This document shows, in pieces, positions 53,690-62,639 of a DNA stretch of 64,000 nt (position 1 is the first letter of the stretch; each line of letters starts with the position of its first letter). Both the position numbers and the translations under genes were made by a program. The stretch covers positions 945,183 to 1,009,182 of the forward strand of contig NZ_WTYB01000001.1 of the NCBI RefSeq assembly GCF_009828055.1, read 5' to 3'. The notes under the pieces are model-generated. The model ran no database searches. It worked only from the letters and a program-made list of their open reading frames with translations, and was not told the DNA's origin. Source of the stretch: Erythrobacter ramosus (GTDB lineage Bacteria; Pseudomonadota; Alphaproteobacteria; Sphingomonadales; Sphingomonadaceae).

Positions 53690-54288
53690 CCCCCCCCACT
53701 TCTCAGCTTCGCCCCGATCTCGCCGCCATCGCCGCTCATGTCGCCCCCGGTAGCCGCGTGCTCGATATCGGCTGCGGTGACGGCGCGCTCATGGCGGAGC
53801 TGGAAGCCGTGAGCGGCTGCGATGCGCGCGGGATGGAGCTGGACGGCGCACTGGTCGAACGCTGCGTGTCGCGCGGCCTCAGCGTGGTCCAGGGGGACGC
53901 CAATCTCGATCTGGCGAACTATCCCGACAAGGCGTTCGATTACGCGATCCTCAGCCAGACGCTTCAGACCGCGACCCGGCCCGACCTGATCCTCGACGAG
54001 TTGCTGCGCGTCGGGCGGCGGGCGTTCGTCTCGTTCCCCAATTTCGCCCACTGGCGCACGCGCGCGGCGCTGATGTTCGGCGGGCGGATGCCGGTCACGC
54101 GCGCACTGCCGGTGAGCTGGTACGAGACCGAGAACATCCACCACGTTACAGTCGAGGATTTCCGCGAGCTTGCGCGGATGAAGGGTGCCACCATCGAGCG
54201 CGCGTGGTTCTTCGCCAATGAAAAACAAATCGGCGCGCCAGCAGCTAACTGGCGCGCCGAGTTTGCGGTATTCGAATTAAGCCGCTGA
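53686..54288 (+). CDS. metW: Methionine biosynthesis methyltransferase-like protein MetW
   Basis: This 200-aa protein has an S-adenosylmethionine-binding fold: [19 protein letters not shown] near residues 19-37, [48 protein letters not shown] and the MetW segment [23 protein letters not shown]. MetW works with MetX in many bacteria; the two subunits may assemble into one acyltransferase complex. Start and stop are coupled to metX. The C-terminal half includes [22 protein letters not shown]. Confidence 0.94.
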   Translation: MTPPTSQLRPDLAAIAAHVAPGSRVLDIGCGDGALMAELEAVSGCDARGMELDGALVERCVSRGLSVVQGDANLDLANYPDKAFDYAILSQTLQTATRPDLILDELLRVGRRAFVSFPNFAHWRTRAALMFGGRMPVTRALPVSWYETENIHHVTVEDFRELARMKGATIERAWFFANEKQIGAPAANWRAEFAVFELSR

Positions 54289-54298
54289 CCTCCCCCTT

Positions 54299-54315
54299 CC
54301 CGGGTCAAGCCCGGG
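54299..54315. repeat. Short GC-rich inverted repeat
   Basis: CCCGGG-TCAAG-CCCGGG is a perfect 6-bp inverted repeat with a 5-nt loop, 11 nt after the metW stop codon. There is no T-run, so it is more likely a dispersed repeat than an intrinsic terminator. It could still slow exonucleases or polymerase between the convergent metW and VOC genes. Confidence 0.4.
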
Positions 54316-54339
54316 GCGGGGAAAGGTGGAAACTACGCT

Positions 54340-54732
54340 CTACCCCGCGCGGTGTAGCATGCACAGTTTGTGACCATCGAGATCGAGCACATAGCCAAGG
54401 TTCAGCGTCCCCATCGCGCCCGTGCGCGGGCCGGGCGCGTCTTCGATCGAGGTGCCGCCAGCGGCAACCGCTGCGTCGTGGAACGCCTGCACCTGCTCAA
54501 GGCTGTCACAGGCAAAGCCGATGGTCGATCCGTTGGCGCAGGCGGCAGGTTCGTTGTTGATCGGCTGGCTGATTGCGAAGATCCCGCCATTGTGGAACCA
54601 GAAGGCGCGCTTGTGGCCGGTGGCAGCTTCGTTGATGTTGCCCGGCCCGGCGCCGAGCGTTGCCAGCACCGCGTCATAGAACGCCTTAGCGCGGTCGAAG
54701 TCATTGGTGCCGACCATAATGTGACTGAACAT
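54340..54732 (-). CDS. VOC superfamily (glyoxalase-like) protein
   Basis: This 130-aa protein has the vicinal-oxygen-chelate fold: HIMVGTNDFDRAKAFYDAVLATLGAG near 4-29, FWFHNGGIFAISQPIN, IGFACDSLEQVQAFHDAAVAAGG and GYVLDLDGHKLCMLH. Metal-ligand His and Glu candidates appear but cannot be assigned with certainty. Likely a lyase or dioxygenase of unknown substrate, in the cytosol. It stands alone. Confidence 0.88.
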   Translation of the reverse strand: MFSHIMVGTNDFDRAKAFYDAVLATLGAGPGNINEAATGHKRAFWFHNGGIFAISQPINNEPAACANGSTIGFACDSLEQVQAFHDAAVAAGGTSIEDAPGPRTGAMGTLNLGYVLDLDGHKLCMLHRAG

Positions 54733-54854
54733 GGAAATCTGTCTCCTCTCATAGGACAGGTTGCGGATTAGGACGGAATTCGCCTGCCCGCAATCGGCAT
54801 TTCGGAGCGGATTTCGGTAGCGCCGCGTTCATATTGCAGGGCATAGGATGCGCC

Positions 54855-55232
54855 ATGCTTACGCCCCTCCTCGCCGCCGCTCTGGCGTTGCAATCCGCTC
54901 CCGGCCCTGCCCCCGCTCTGGCCCCTGCCACATCCGAACCCGCGCCGCTGTCGCAGGAAGACCGCGCGCTGCTGCGCTGCGCCGCCGCTTTTGCAATTCT
55001 GGCCGATGGGCAGGCCAAAGGTAATGCTGCGGCACAGAAATGGCCGCCCATCGAAGCGCGCGGGCGAGAATTTTTCGTGCGTGTGCTGGCGCAGGTGATG
55101 GATCGGACCGGGCTGGACCGGGACGGGATCAGCCGCCTGATAAGCGCTGAAGCCCAGGCCTTGTGGGACAGCCAAGAGACGGAAAAGGTCATACCCTCGT
55201 GCCTGGTTTTACTCGAATCCTCCGGAATCTGA
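54855..55232 (+). CDS. Hypothetical exported protein
   Basis: This 125-aa protein starts with a short hydrophobic leader (MLTPLLAAALALQSAPGPAPALAPA) that looks like a signal peptide. A helical mature part follows (EDRALLRCAAAFAILADGQAKGNAAAQKWPP, FFVRVLAQVMDRTGLDRDGISRLISAEAQAL) and ends with SCLVLLESSGI. I do not recognise a family, though two Cys could form a disulfide. It lies between the VOC gene and a GST gene. The ATG at 54855 was chosen because the signal peptide begins there. Confidence 0.6.
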   Translation: MLTPLLAAALALQSAPGPAPALAPATSEPAPLSQEDRALLRCAAAFAILADGQAKGNAAAQKWPPIEARGREFFVRVLAQVMDRTGLDRDGISRLISAEAQALWDSQETEKVIPSCLVLLESSGI

Positions 55233-55299
55233 TCCGTCCCCCGTTAGTGGTGCCGCGCGCTGGATTTGCCTCGCAAAATGCGGCACAGCTAAGCGCCTT

Positions 55300-55968
55300 A
55301 TGTGGCTCCTCTATCAATTCCCGTTGTGCCCCTTCAGCCGCAAGATTCGGCTGCTGTTGAGCGAAAAGAACGTGCCCTTTGATCTGGCGCGCGAGGATCC
55401 TTGGGCGGCGTCGGACATGTTCTTCAACCTCAACCCGGCCGGACGCACGCCGGTGATCGTCAATGCCGAAAAGAACATCACCATCCCCGATAGCCGCGCG
55501 ATTGCGGAATATTTCGAGGAAACGGTCGATCGCAATCCGATGATCAACGGCACCGCCACCCAGCGCGCCGAAATCCGCCGGTTGGTCGCGCTGTTCGACG
55601 AGAATTTCTACGCCGATGTCACCGCCCCCCTGCTGTCTGAACGCATGAAGAAGCGCATCTTGCGCCAGCCCCCTGATAGCGGCGCACTGCGCAATGCGAT
55701 GAAGATGGCGCATGGGCATCTCGATTATCTCGACTGGCTGATCGACAACCGCCCGTGGGTGGCAGGCTCCACCATGAGCCTCGCCGATCTCGCGGCAGCG
55801 GCGCAGATTTCGGTCGCGGATTACCTTGGCGGGATCGACTGGGCGGGGCACGAACAATCGCGCGGCTGGTATGCGGTGTTCAAGAGCCGCCCTAGCTTCC
55901 GTCCATTGCTGACCGAGCGGATGGAGACGATCAAGCCGCCGCCGCACTACGCTTTACTTGATTCATAG
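55300..55968 (+). CDS. Glutathione S-transferase family protein
   Basis: This 222-aa protein starts MWLLYQFPLCPFSRKIRLLL, with a catalytic Cys-Pro-Phe-Ser motif near residues 10-13. NPAGRTPVIVNAEKNITIPDSRAIAEYFEE follows (cis-Pro and glutathione-binding Asp-Ser). A helical C-terminal domain includes STMSLADLAAAAQISVADYLG. The CxxS motif suggests glutaredoxin-like or reductive chemistry rather than plain conjugation. It is unrelated in sequence to the GST at 13592-14296 except by fold. Confidence 0.88.
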   Translation: MWLLYQFPLCPFSRKIRLLLSEKNVPFDLAREDPWAASDMFFNLNPAGRTPVIVNAEKNITIPDSRAIAEYFEETVDRNPMINGTATQRAEIRRLVALFDENFYADVTAPLLSERMKKRILRQPPDSGALRNAMKMAHGHLDYLDWLIDNRPWVAGSTMSLADLAAAAQISVADYLGGIDWAGHEQSRGWYAVFKSRPSFRPLLTERMETIKPPPHYALLDS

Positions 55969-56074
55969 GGTCCTCGCTCACGCGACCTGAAGGCCGCGTC
56001 GCTGCCGGCGGCCGGTCGGGCCTTGCGGTTCATCTTTGATGAACCGATATAGTGTCACCGAGAGAGGTGAGAAC

Positions 56075-56482
56075 ATGGCCGACGATCCCCGCACGCTGAC
56101 CGATGCCGAATGGCGCGAGAAGCTCGACCCGATGCAGTACCATGTGTTGCGCGAGGCCGGGACGGAACGCGCCTTCACCGGCGAGTACGACAAGTTCTAC
56201 GACGAGGGCGAGTACCACTGTGCCGCCTGCGGGACGCAGCTGTTCTACTCGACCGCCAAGTATAACAGCGGCTGCGGCTGGCCCGCCTTCACCAAGCCCG
56301 CCGATGACGAGGTGATCGAGGAGCACCGCGATGTCAGTTACGGCATGGTCCGCACCGAAGTGCGCTGCGGCAAGTGTGGCGGGCATCTCGGCCATGTGTT
56401 CCCTGACGGCCCGCCTGAACAAGGGGGCTTGCGCTATTGCATCAATTCGGCTGCGCTGATCTTCACTCCGGCTGAAGGCTGA
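56075..56482 (+). CDS. msrB: Peptide-methionine (R)-S-oxide reductase
   Basis: This 135-aa enzyme repairs oxidised methionine. The MsrB fold is complete: zinc-type CxxC pairs in HCAACGTQLF and RCGKCGGHLGHVF, SGCGWPAFTKP with a candidate resolving Cys, and the catalytic Cys in GLRYCINSAAL near 125. Length is typical. The ATG at 56075 follows the purine-rich GAGAGGTGAG; a longer reading from 56036 is possible but unneeded. It uses thioredoxin as electron donor by family rule. Confidence 0.95.
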   Translation: MADDPRTLTDAEWREKLDPMQYHVLREAGTERAFTGEYDKFYDEGEYHCAACGTQLFYSTAKYNSGCGWPAFTKPADDEVIEEHRDVSYGMVRTEVRCGKCGGHLGHVFPDGPPEQGGLRYCINSAALIFTPAEG

Positions 56483-56602
56483 GGCAGTCCGCCGTTGATG
56501 GGGGAGAGCACCGTAAACCCGGGTTCACCCCCGGTTACAACTTGCCTATGCATGGGCGCGCGTCCCACGTGTCAGCGGTGGGGACCAGATTAGGCGCAAG
56601 CG

Positions 56603-58756
56603 ATGTCGAAACAGGGTGAGCGGTTGCAGAACAAGGGCGTACGCGGGACGCGCAAGGCAGCGACGGATCGTTCGACTGCGCCCGATGGCGGCGGCGGCGG
56701 CGGCGCGCCGCGCTCGCGCTGGAAGCTGTGGCTGAAGCGGCTGTTCCTGTGGGGCGTTGGGCTGGCGGTGCTGGGCCTCATCTTCCTCGCCTTTGCGGTC
56801 GGCTTTGCTGCGCAATCCCTTCCAAGTTACAGCACCTTGCAGGCGACCCAGCCGGGCCAGACCATCGTCATCCGTGCGCGCGACGGGCGCGAGTTGGTCG
56901 AGATCGGGCCGAGTTTCGGCGACTGGCTCAAGTATGACGACATCCCCGAAAACATGACCAACGCGATGGTCGCGGTGGAAGACAAGCGCTTCCGCTCGCA
57001 TTTCGGGGTCGATCCGGTCCGCTTGACGGGTGCGCTGCTCGAGGGCGTCACCGGCTCGCGCGCGCGGCTTGGCGGCACCTCGACCATCACGCAGCAGCTC
57101 GCGCGCAACTTGTTCCTCAACAACAACCGTTCGCTCGACCGCAAGGCGCGCGAAGCGGTGCTGGCGATGGCGCTGGAATGGAAGTTCTCGAAGGAGGAGC
57201 TCCTCGAGCTGTACCTCAACAAGGTCTATTTCGGCGGCGGCGCTTACGGGATCGATTCGGCGAGCCGCAAATTCTTCAGCCACCCCGCCAATGAACTCAG
57301 CGTCGAGGAAGCCGCTATCATCGCGGGGCTGGTCAAGGCGCCGAGCCAGTATTCCCCGACCGCCGATGTCCAGGCCGCAGTGGACCGGGCGCAGGTGGTG
57401 CTCGAACTGATGCGAGAGCAGGGCTACATCACCGCTGATCAGGCTCAGGTCGATGTCAGCGCGGTGCAGCTGAAGGAGCAGGCCGGGCAGAACTCGGTGC
57501 GCTATTTCACCGATTGGGTGCTGCCGCAGCTCGATATCATCCTGCCCGAAACCTACGAACCGATCGAGGTGTGGACGACGCTCGACATTGGGATGCAGCG
57601 CGCCGCAACCGCTTCGATTGAGGCCAATACCCCCAAGGGCGCACAGGGCGCGCTGGTCAGCCTTGACCGCGACGGGGCGATCCTCGCGCTGGTGGGCGGC
57701 ACCGATTACGTCGCGAGCAATTTCAATCGCGCCACCACGGCGATGCGCCAACCGGGCTCGGCGTGGAAGCTGTTTGTCTATCTCGCCGCGCTGGAGGCCG
57801 GCTACAAGCCGGAGGACAAGGTCAACGACACCCCGGTGACGATTGACGGGTGGAGCCCGCGCAATTCCAACGGCCGCAATGTCGGCGAGACCGATCTGCG
57901 CACCGCCTTTGCCTATTCGATCAACACCGTCGCCGCCCAGCTGGGCAATGAAGTCGGCTTCGGCACAGTCGCGTCGATGGCGCGGCGGTTCGGGGTGAAT
58001 TCGAAGGTCGATACCAACCCATCAATGGTGCTCGGCGCGTCCGAGATGCGGGTGATCGAGATGACGCAGGCCTTCGCGGGGATCGCGGCCAAGGGCGTCG
58101 CGATCGAACCCTATGGCATCACCAAGGTGACCGGCGCGAGCGGCGAGGTGCTTTATCGGCGCGAAGCATCGCCCGGATCGCCGGTTGTGCCCGACTACGT
58201 GGTCGCCGGGATCACCGATCTGCTGCAAGCTGCGGTGCAGACCGGCACGGGCCGCGCGGCGCAGATCGGGCGACCAGTGGCGGGCAAGACCGGCACCACA
58301 TCCTCGAACAAGGACGGTTGGTTCATCGGCTTTTCCAGCGGCATCACCACCGGCGTGTGGATGGGCCGCGATGACGCCAAGGCCGTGCCGGGCCTGCAAG
58401 GCGGGCGCGCTCCGGCGCAGGCCTTTGCCTCTTACATGCGCTATGCCGTCAAGAGCCGCCCGGTCGAGGAATTCGATGTCACGCTCGAACTGCCGGAATG
58501 GCAGCTGGAGCCGGATGCCGAAGCGATGTTCGGTGAGCCCGATGATTATTACTACATCGACGAGCAGGGCAACATGATCCAGCCGGGCCGCGATGAGTTC
58601 GGCCCTGAGGATGAGCGCGGGCCGGATGCACCGCCTGCCGCCAGCCAGGACTTCCTCGAGGAAGCCACAGGCGGGGCCTTGCCGCAGCAGAGCCAGCGAC
58701 CCCCGCGCGAACCACGCCGGCCGCCGCCGCAACCGGCCATCAAGCCGGGCGAATAA
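56603..58756 (+). CDS. Bifunctional class A penicillin-binding protein (PBP1A type)
   Basis: This 717-aa inner-membrane enzyme polymerises and cross-links peptidoglycan. An N-terminal cytoplasmic Arg/Lys-rich tail and one transmembrane helix (LFLWGVGLAVLGLIFLAFAV) are followed by the glycosyltransferase domain. That has catalytic Glu in VAVEDKRFRSHFGV near 126, STITQQLARNLFLN and ELYLNKVYFGGGAYGI. The transpeptidase domain has Ser in RQPGSAWKLF near 384, SIN in YSINTVAA and KTG in AGKTGTTSSNKD near 562. The C-terminal tail is acidic and Pro-rich. It stands alone, ahead of a terminator for the convergent degP gene. Confidence 0.94.
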   Translation: MSKQGERLQNKGVRGTRKAATDRSTAPDGGGGGGAPRSRWKLWLKRLFLWGVGLAVLGLIFLAFAVGFAAQSLPSYSTLQATQPGQTIVIRARDGRELVEIGPSFGDWLKYDDIPENMTNAMVAVEDKRFRSHFGVDPVRLTGALLEGVTGSRARLGGTSTITQQLARNLFLNNNRSLDRKAREAVLAMALEWKFSKEELLELYLNKVYFGGGAYGIDSASRKFFSHPANELSVEEAAIIAGLVKAPSQYSPTADVQAAVDRAQVVLELMREQGYITADQAQVDVSAVQLKEQAGQNSVRYFTDWVLPQLDIILPETYEPIEVWTTLDIGMQRAATASIEANTPKGAQGALVSLDRDGAILALVGGTDYVASNFNRATTAMRQPGSAWKLFVYLAALEAGYKPEDKVNDTPVTIDGWSPRNSNGRNVGETDLRTAFAYSINTVAAQLGNEVGFGTVASMARRFGVNSKVDTNPSMVLGASEMRVIEMTQAFAGIAAKGVAIEPYGITKVTGASGEVLYRREASPGSPVVPDYVVAGITDLLQAAVQTGTGRAAQIGRPVAGKTGTTSSNKDGWFIGFSSGITTGVWMGRDDAKAVPGLQGGRAPAQAFASYMRYAVKSRPVEEFDVTLELPEWQLEPDAEAMFGEPDDYYYIDEQGNMIQPGRDEFGPEDERGPDAPPAASQDFLEEATGGALPQQSQRPPREPRRPPPQPAIKPGE

Positions 58757-58769
58757 GCCGACTGCGCAT

Positions 58770-58799
58770 GAAAAAAGGCGCCGGGAGCTGATCCCGGCG
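58770..58799 (-). terminator. Rho-independent terminator of the hflK-hflC-degP operon
   Basis: CGCCGGGA (58779-58786) pairs perfectly with TCCCGGCG (58792-58799) around a 5-nt loop. Read on the minus strand, the stem is followed after 2 nt by TTTTTT. It lies 36 nt after the protease stop codon. It may also act weakly on the convergent PBP1A transcript. Confidence 0.8.
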
Positions 58800-58835
58800 A
58801 CTTCTTCGTTTGGCGTTATGCAGTGTTGATGCCGA

Positions 58836-60377
58836 TTAGCGGATCCGCACCGCCACGAAGGCGGGGGGCTGCGTGCGGCGCTGGATGCGCAGCAGGAGGG
58901 CCTCACGCTTTTCAGTCGTTGCCGCGGTGATCTGTGCCAGCAATTCCTCGACCGTGGCGGTCGGCTGGTAATTGGCCGAGAGGATAATGTCCCCGCGCCG
59001 CAGACCCTTGCGCGCCGCATCCGAGTTGGGATCGACCGCAGCGATCACCACGCCCTTGGTATCGGCGGGCACGCCCAGCGAGCGGGCGATGGCCGCTGTC
59101 ATCGGGGTCACCTGCATACCGAGCTTCTGTTCGATGGTGCTGTCCGAAGTTCCGGGAGCCATCGGCTCTTCAGCGTCAGGATCGAAGGTCTGGCCCTGTT
59201 GCAGCAACTCCGCTTCGGGCGGGCGCTTGCCGAGCGTGACGCTGAGAGCGAGCTTCTCGCCGCTGCGCAGCAGTTCGACCGGCACCTTGGCACCCGGCTG
59301 GAGGTTGGCGACGAGGAAGGACACGGTCTGATCCGAGGTCACATCCTTGCCATTGACCTTGGTCACGACATCGCCGGGCTTCAGCCCTGCTCGCGCGGCC
59401 GGGCTATCGTCCTGCACGGTCTGCACCAGCTCGCCGCGGCGCTTGGGCAGGCCGAGCGAGGCGGCAAAATCCTCGTCAATCGGCGCAAGGCCGACGCCGA
59501 GATAGCCACGCTCAATCTCGCGGCCTTCGCGCAGCTTTTCCACGATCGGCGCGGCGATTTCCGCGGGGATCGCAAAGCCGATCCCGACACTGCCGCCCGA
59601 AGGCGAGAAGATCGCGTTGTTGATGCCGATCACGTTGCCGCGCATGTCGAACAGCGGGCCGCCCGAATTGCCGCGGTTGATGCTGGCATCGGTCTGGAGG
59701 AAGCGGTCATAGGGTCCGCCCTGACCGGTGTTGCGATACACCGCCGAGATGATCCCGCTGGTGACCGTGCCGCCAAGGCCGAAGGGGTTGCCGATTGCGA
59801 CCACCCAGTCACCCACGCGCGCCGCGCTCGAATCTCCGAAGCGGACGAACGGGAAGGTGCGGTTGGCGCGGATCTTGAGCACCGCGAGGTCCGAGGCCGC
59901 ATCCGCGCCGACCAGATCGGCTTCGTATTCGGTGCCATCGGGCAGGGTGATAGTGATCGATTCCAGCTTCGCCCGGGTATCGGGCGGCGAAATCACGTGG
60001 TTGTTGGTGACCACATAGCCATCGGCCGAGATGATGAAGCCCGAACCCAGCGACTGTGCCTCACGGGTTTGCGGTTGGCCGCCGCCTTCACCGCCGCCGC
60101 GGCGGTTGAACAATTCGGCAAAGGGCGTGCCCGCGAAGGGATTGTTGGCGACCTCGACCCGCTGGCGCGTGGCGATGTTGACCACGGCGGGCTGCAACTG
60201 CGCCGTCAGATCGGCGAAGCTGGCCGGAGCGCCGGCGACCGGCACGACGCGGTCCATCACCGCATCATCGTTCTGCGCCACCTGCGCGCCCAATGGCGAG
60301 CCGGTGATCAGCGAAATGGCAGCGCCGCCCACCAGCAACGCGCTCGTCAGTCCGTATACATAGCGCACTTTGTTCAC
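58836..60377 (-). CDS. degP: Periplasmic serine protease, DegP/DegQ (Do) type
   Basis: This 513-aa exported protease/chaperone has an N-terminal signal or anchor (YVYGLTSALLVGGAAISLITG). The trypsin-like domain has His in VVTNNHVI near 126, Asp in ASDLAVLKIRA and Ser in NRGNSGGPLF near 237. Two PDZ domains follow (RAGLKPGDVVTKVNGKDV and AARKGLRRGDIILSANYQPT). The start codon is uncertain; I used GTG at 60377 because AAGGA lies upstream and the membrane segment begins just after. Weak GGAAC-N17-CATT (60403-60428, minus) resembles an EcfG stress promoter. It degrades misfolded envelope proteins together with the HflKC-FtsH system upstream. Confidence 0.92.
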   Translation of the reverse strand: MNKVRYVYGLTSALLVGGAAISLITGSPLGAQVAQNDDAVMDRVVPVAGAPASFADLTAQLQPAVVNIATRQRVEVANNPFAGTPFAELFNRRGGGEGGGQPQTREAQSLGSGFIISADGYVVTNNHVISPPDTRAKLESITITLPDGTEYEADLVGADAASDLAVLKIRANRTFPFVRFGDSSAARVGDWVVAIGNPFGLGGTVTSGIISAVYRNTGQGGPYDRFLQTDASINRGNSGGPLFDMRGNVIGINNAIFSPSGGSVGIGFAIPAEIAAPIVEKLREGREIERGYLGVGLAPIDEDFAASLGLPKRRGELVQTVQDDSPAARAGLKPGDVVTKVNGKDVTSDQTVSFLVANLQPGAKVPVELLRSGEKLALSVTLGKRPPEAELLQQGQTFDPDAEEPMAPGTSDSTIEQKLGMQVTPMTAAIARSLGVPADTKGVVIAAVDPNSDAARKGLRRGDIILSANYQPTATVEELLAQITAATTEKREALLLRIQRRTQPPAFVAVRIR

Positions 60378-60553
60378 GTCCTCATGGTCCTTATTCTTGG
60401 CAGGAATGCGCAGGGGTACCGCAGCGTTCCTGAAAGCCGTTGTCGGGGCCGACCACATGGGCCGGTTTCGCGCCCCAAATGCCCCTTTGTGGGCTGAACG
60501 CCGATTGAACACCTGCGACGTTCAGCGCCGCTTGTTGGCGCTTGGTCGATTGC

Positions 60554-61399
60554 TCAGCGGTCACCCTTGAACTGGCGGAAGTATTCGCTGTCCTCCGACA
60601 GCACCATCGTGCTCTGCCCCTCACCTTGCAGGAAGGTTTTTTTGTAGCTCTCCATGGCGCGGTAGAAGTCGTAGAACTTCGGGTCTTTTCCATAGGCATC
60701 GGCATAGATACGCGCTGCTTCAGCCGAGGCTTCGGCCTGGATGATCTGCGCATCGCGCTGACCGGCGGCACGGATGGTGGTCGCCTCTTCCTCACGATCG
60801 GTCTGCATCCGCGTGAAGGCGGCATCGAGCGGTCGGCCTTCGGGAAGGTCAGCCGCCTTGATCCGCACGTCGAGCACCTGCGCCCCGTAATTCCGCGCCT
60901 GCTTGTCGAGCGTGGCGGTGATGTTGGTCATCGCCGTCCCGCGTTCGGCATTGATCAGCGCCGAGAACGGCCTGCGCCCCAGCTCCTGCCGCAGCACCGA
61001 GGTAAGGATCGGCAGCAATTGGGATTCGAGCTGGCTTTCGGAGCCAGCGCTTTTGACCAGCTTGACCGGATCGATGATGCGGTAGCGCGCATAGGCATCG
61101 ACTTGCAGGCGCTGCTGATCATTGGAGAGCACCTGCGTGCGCTCCATGTCGAGATCGAGCACCCGGCGGTCAATCATCCGGACTTCTTCGATAAACGGAA
61201 TGCGCAGCTGCAATCCCGCCCCGGTCTGGCCATAGGGCACATCGGGGCGGAACTGGTTGAACGTCCGCACCGGCTTACCGGCCTGCACCACAACGCCCTG
61301 ATGGGTTTCAGGCACGATCACCACGCTGGAGAGCAGCGCCACAACCACCACGATCGCACCAATGACGAACGGCTTGTAGGTCTGAAACAGGTTGGTCAT
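60554..61399 (-). CDS. hflC: Protease modulator HflC
   Basis: This 281-aa membrane protein has one N-terminal helix (PFVIGAIVVVVALLSSVVIV) and the SPFH/band-7 domain (ETHQGVVVQAGKPV, RMIDRRVLDLDMERTQVLS, DAYARYRIIDPVKL). The C-terminal helix has RTIRAAGQRDAQIIQAEASAEAARIYADAY-type repeats. HflC and HflK form a large cage around FtsH in the inner membrane and restrain its proteolysis. It starts 4 nt after hflK. Its ATG at 61399 is preceded by the end of hflK. Confidence 0.95.
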   Translation of the reverse strand: MTNLFQTYKPFVIGAIVVVVALLSSVVIVPETHQGVVVQAGKPVRTFNQFRPDVPYGQTGAGLQLRIPFIEEVRMIDRRVLDLDMERTQVLSNDQQRLQVDAYARYRIIDPVKLVKSAGSESQLESQLLPILTSVLRQELGRRPFSALINAERGTAMTNITATLDKQARNYGAQVLDVRIKAADLPEGRPLDAAFTRMQTDREEEATTIRAAGQRDAQIIQAEASAEAARIYADAYGKDPKFYDFYRAMESYKKTFLQGEGQSTMVLSEDSEYFRQFKGDR

Positions 61400-61403
61400 G
61401 TCC

Positions 61404-62507
61404 TTACTCCCCCTGCGGCGGCGGCGGAGGCGTCTGCGCACGGCGCTTCAGCTCTGGCAGCGGCAGGTACGGCGTCACATTGCCGCCTTCGACGATGGTC
61501 TTGTCGGTCTTGGACAGGATCTGCTCCATGGTCTCGTAATAGAGGCGGCGACGCGTCACTTCGGGCGCGAGCTTGTATTCCTCGTAGATATCGTTGAATT
61601 CGCTGGCATCACCCTGCGCGCGGGCGAGGGTTTGCTGCGCCACGGCGCGCGAACGGTTGATCGCGGCGTCGGCATCCTGCTGCGCGGACGAGACGTCCTT
61701 GAACGCCTCTTCGACGCGGCTCGGCGGATCGACCTTGTTGATTTCGATGCCCTGCACCTTGATCCCGGAGCGATAGGCATCAAGCCGGGCCTGCATGGCG
61801 GCGCTCACGTCCTGTTCGATCTCGGCCCGGCCGGCGCCGGTCAGCACGCTATCGAGCTTCTGCCGCGCCACGGCAGCACGCATCGCGGCCTCGCCGATTT
61901 CAAGCAGCGCATTGCGCGGATCGTTGAGCTGATACTTGTAAAGCGTCAGATCGGAGATGTTCCAGCGGATCAGATAGCTTAGATCAACGAGGTTCTGGTC
62001 GCCGGTCAGGATCAGCTTTTCGGTCTTCGTGCCGGGCACTTCTTCAAGCCGGACCTGCGTCACATTTTCCTTTTCGACCATGTGGATCGGCCAGGGCGCG
62101 GTGAAGCCGGTAGATTCGAGCGTGTGTGAATACTTGCCGCCCAGCCATGTGACCACGGCCTGTTCGCCGGGCTGAATGAAGTGGAAACTCGTCACCGCGG
62201 CCCACACCACCGCAATCCCGCCGATGATAACGGGCGCCCAGCTCTTGCCATCGGGACGCTCGGGCAGCCGGAATGTCGGGCCGCCGCCGCCACCGCCGCC
62301 TGCGCGGCGCGGTCCTTCGGGTCCACGGCTCTTGAAGATGTCCTCAATGCTGGCCGAACGCCGCTTGCCGGGTTCACCACCGCCGGGCAGCCACGGGTTG
62401 CGCGGGCCGCCGCCACCGCCGCCTGCACCGCCATCGCCCGCAGGCCCATCCCCGCCGGGTTCGTCGCCGCTTCCGCCGCCGCCCCAGGGGTTGTTTTTGC
62501 CAGCCAT
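61404..62507 (-). CDS. hflK: FtsH modulator HflK
   Basis: This 367-aa protein opens with a Gly/Pro-rich cytoplasmic region (about 1-75, NNPWGGGGSGDEPGG) typical of HflK. A helix (WAPVIIGGIAVVWAAVTSFHFI) and the SPFH domain follow: GEQAVVTWLGGKYSH, HMVEKENVTQVRLEEVP, GDQNLVDLSYLIRWNI and VQGIEINKVDPPSRVEEAFKDV. It heads the hflK-hflC-degP operon, whose end is marked by a terminator. The ATG at 62507 begins MAGKNNPWG. The extra upstream frame has no similarity. Confidence 0.95.
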   Translation of the reverse strand: MAGKNNPWGGGGSGDEPGGDGPAGDGGAGGGGGGPRNPWLPGGGEPGKRRSASIEDIFKSRGPEGPRRAGGGGGGGPTFRLPERPDGKSWAPVIIGGIAVVWAAVTSFHFIQPGEQAVVTWLGGKYSHTLESTGFTAPWPIHMVEKENVTQVRLEEVPGTKTEKLILTGDQNLVDLSYLIRWNISDLTLYKYQLNDPRNALLEIGEAAMRAAVARQKLDSVLTGAGRAEIEQDVSAAMQARLDAYRSGIKVQGIEINKVDPPSRVEEAFKDVSSAQQDADAAINRSRAVAQQTLARAQGDASEFNDIYEEYKLAPEVTRRRLYYETMEQILSKTDKTIVEGGNVTPYLPLPELKRRAQTPPPPPQGE

Positions 62508-62639
62508 GGCGAAGCCTTTAAGGCCAGCGCCAAGTCGTTCTCTCCAGCCGTCTAATCTTTGCATAAGGTGTTTATAGGCACGCGTTCTGGCGAAAAACAG
62601 GGGTTCGCTGCGTGAATTTGGTGGTAGAGGCGTGCCGAA

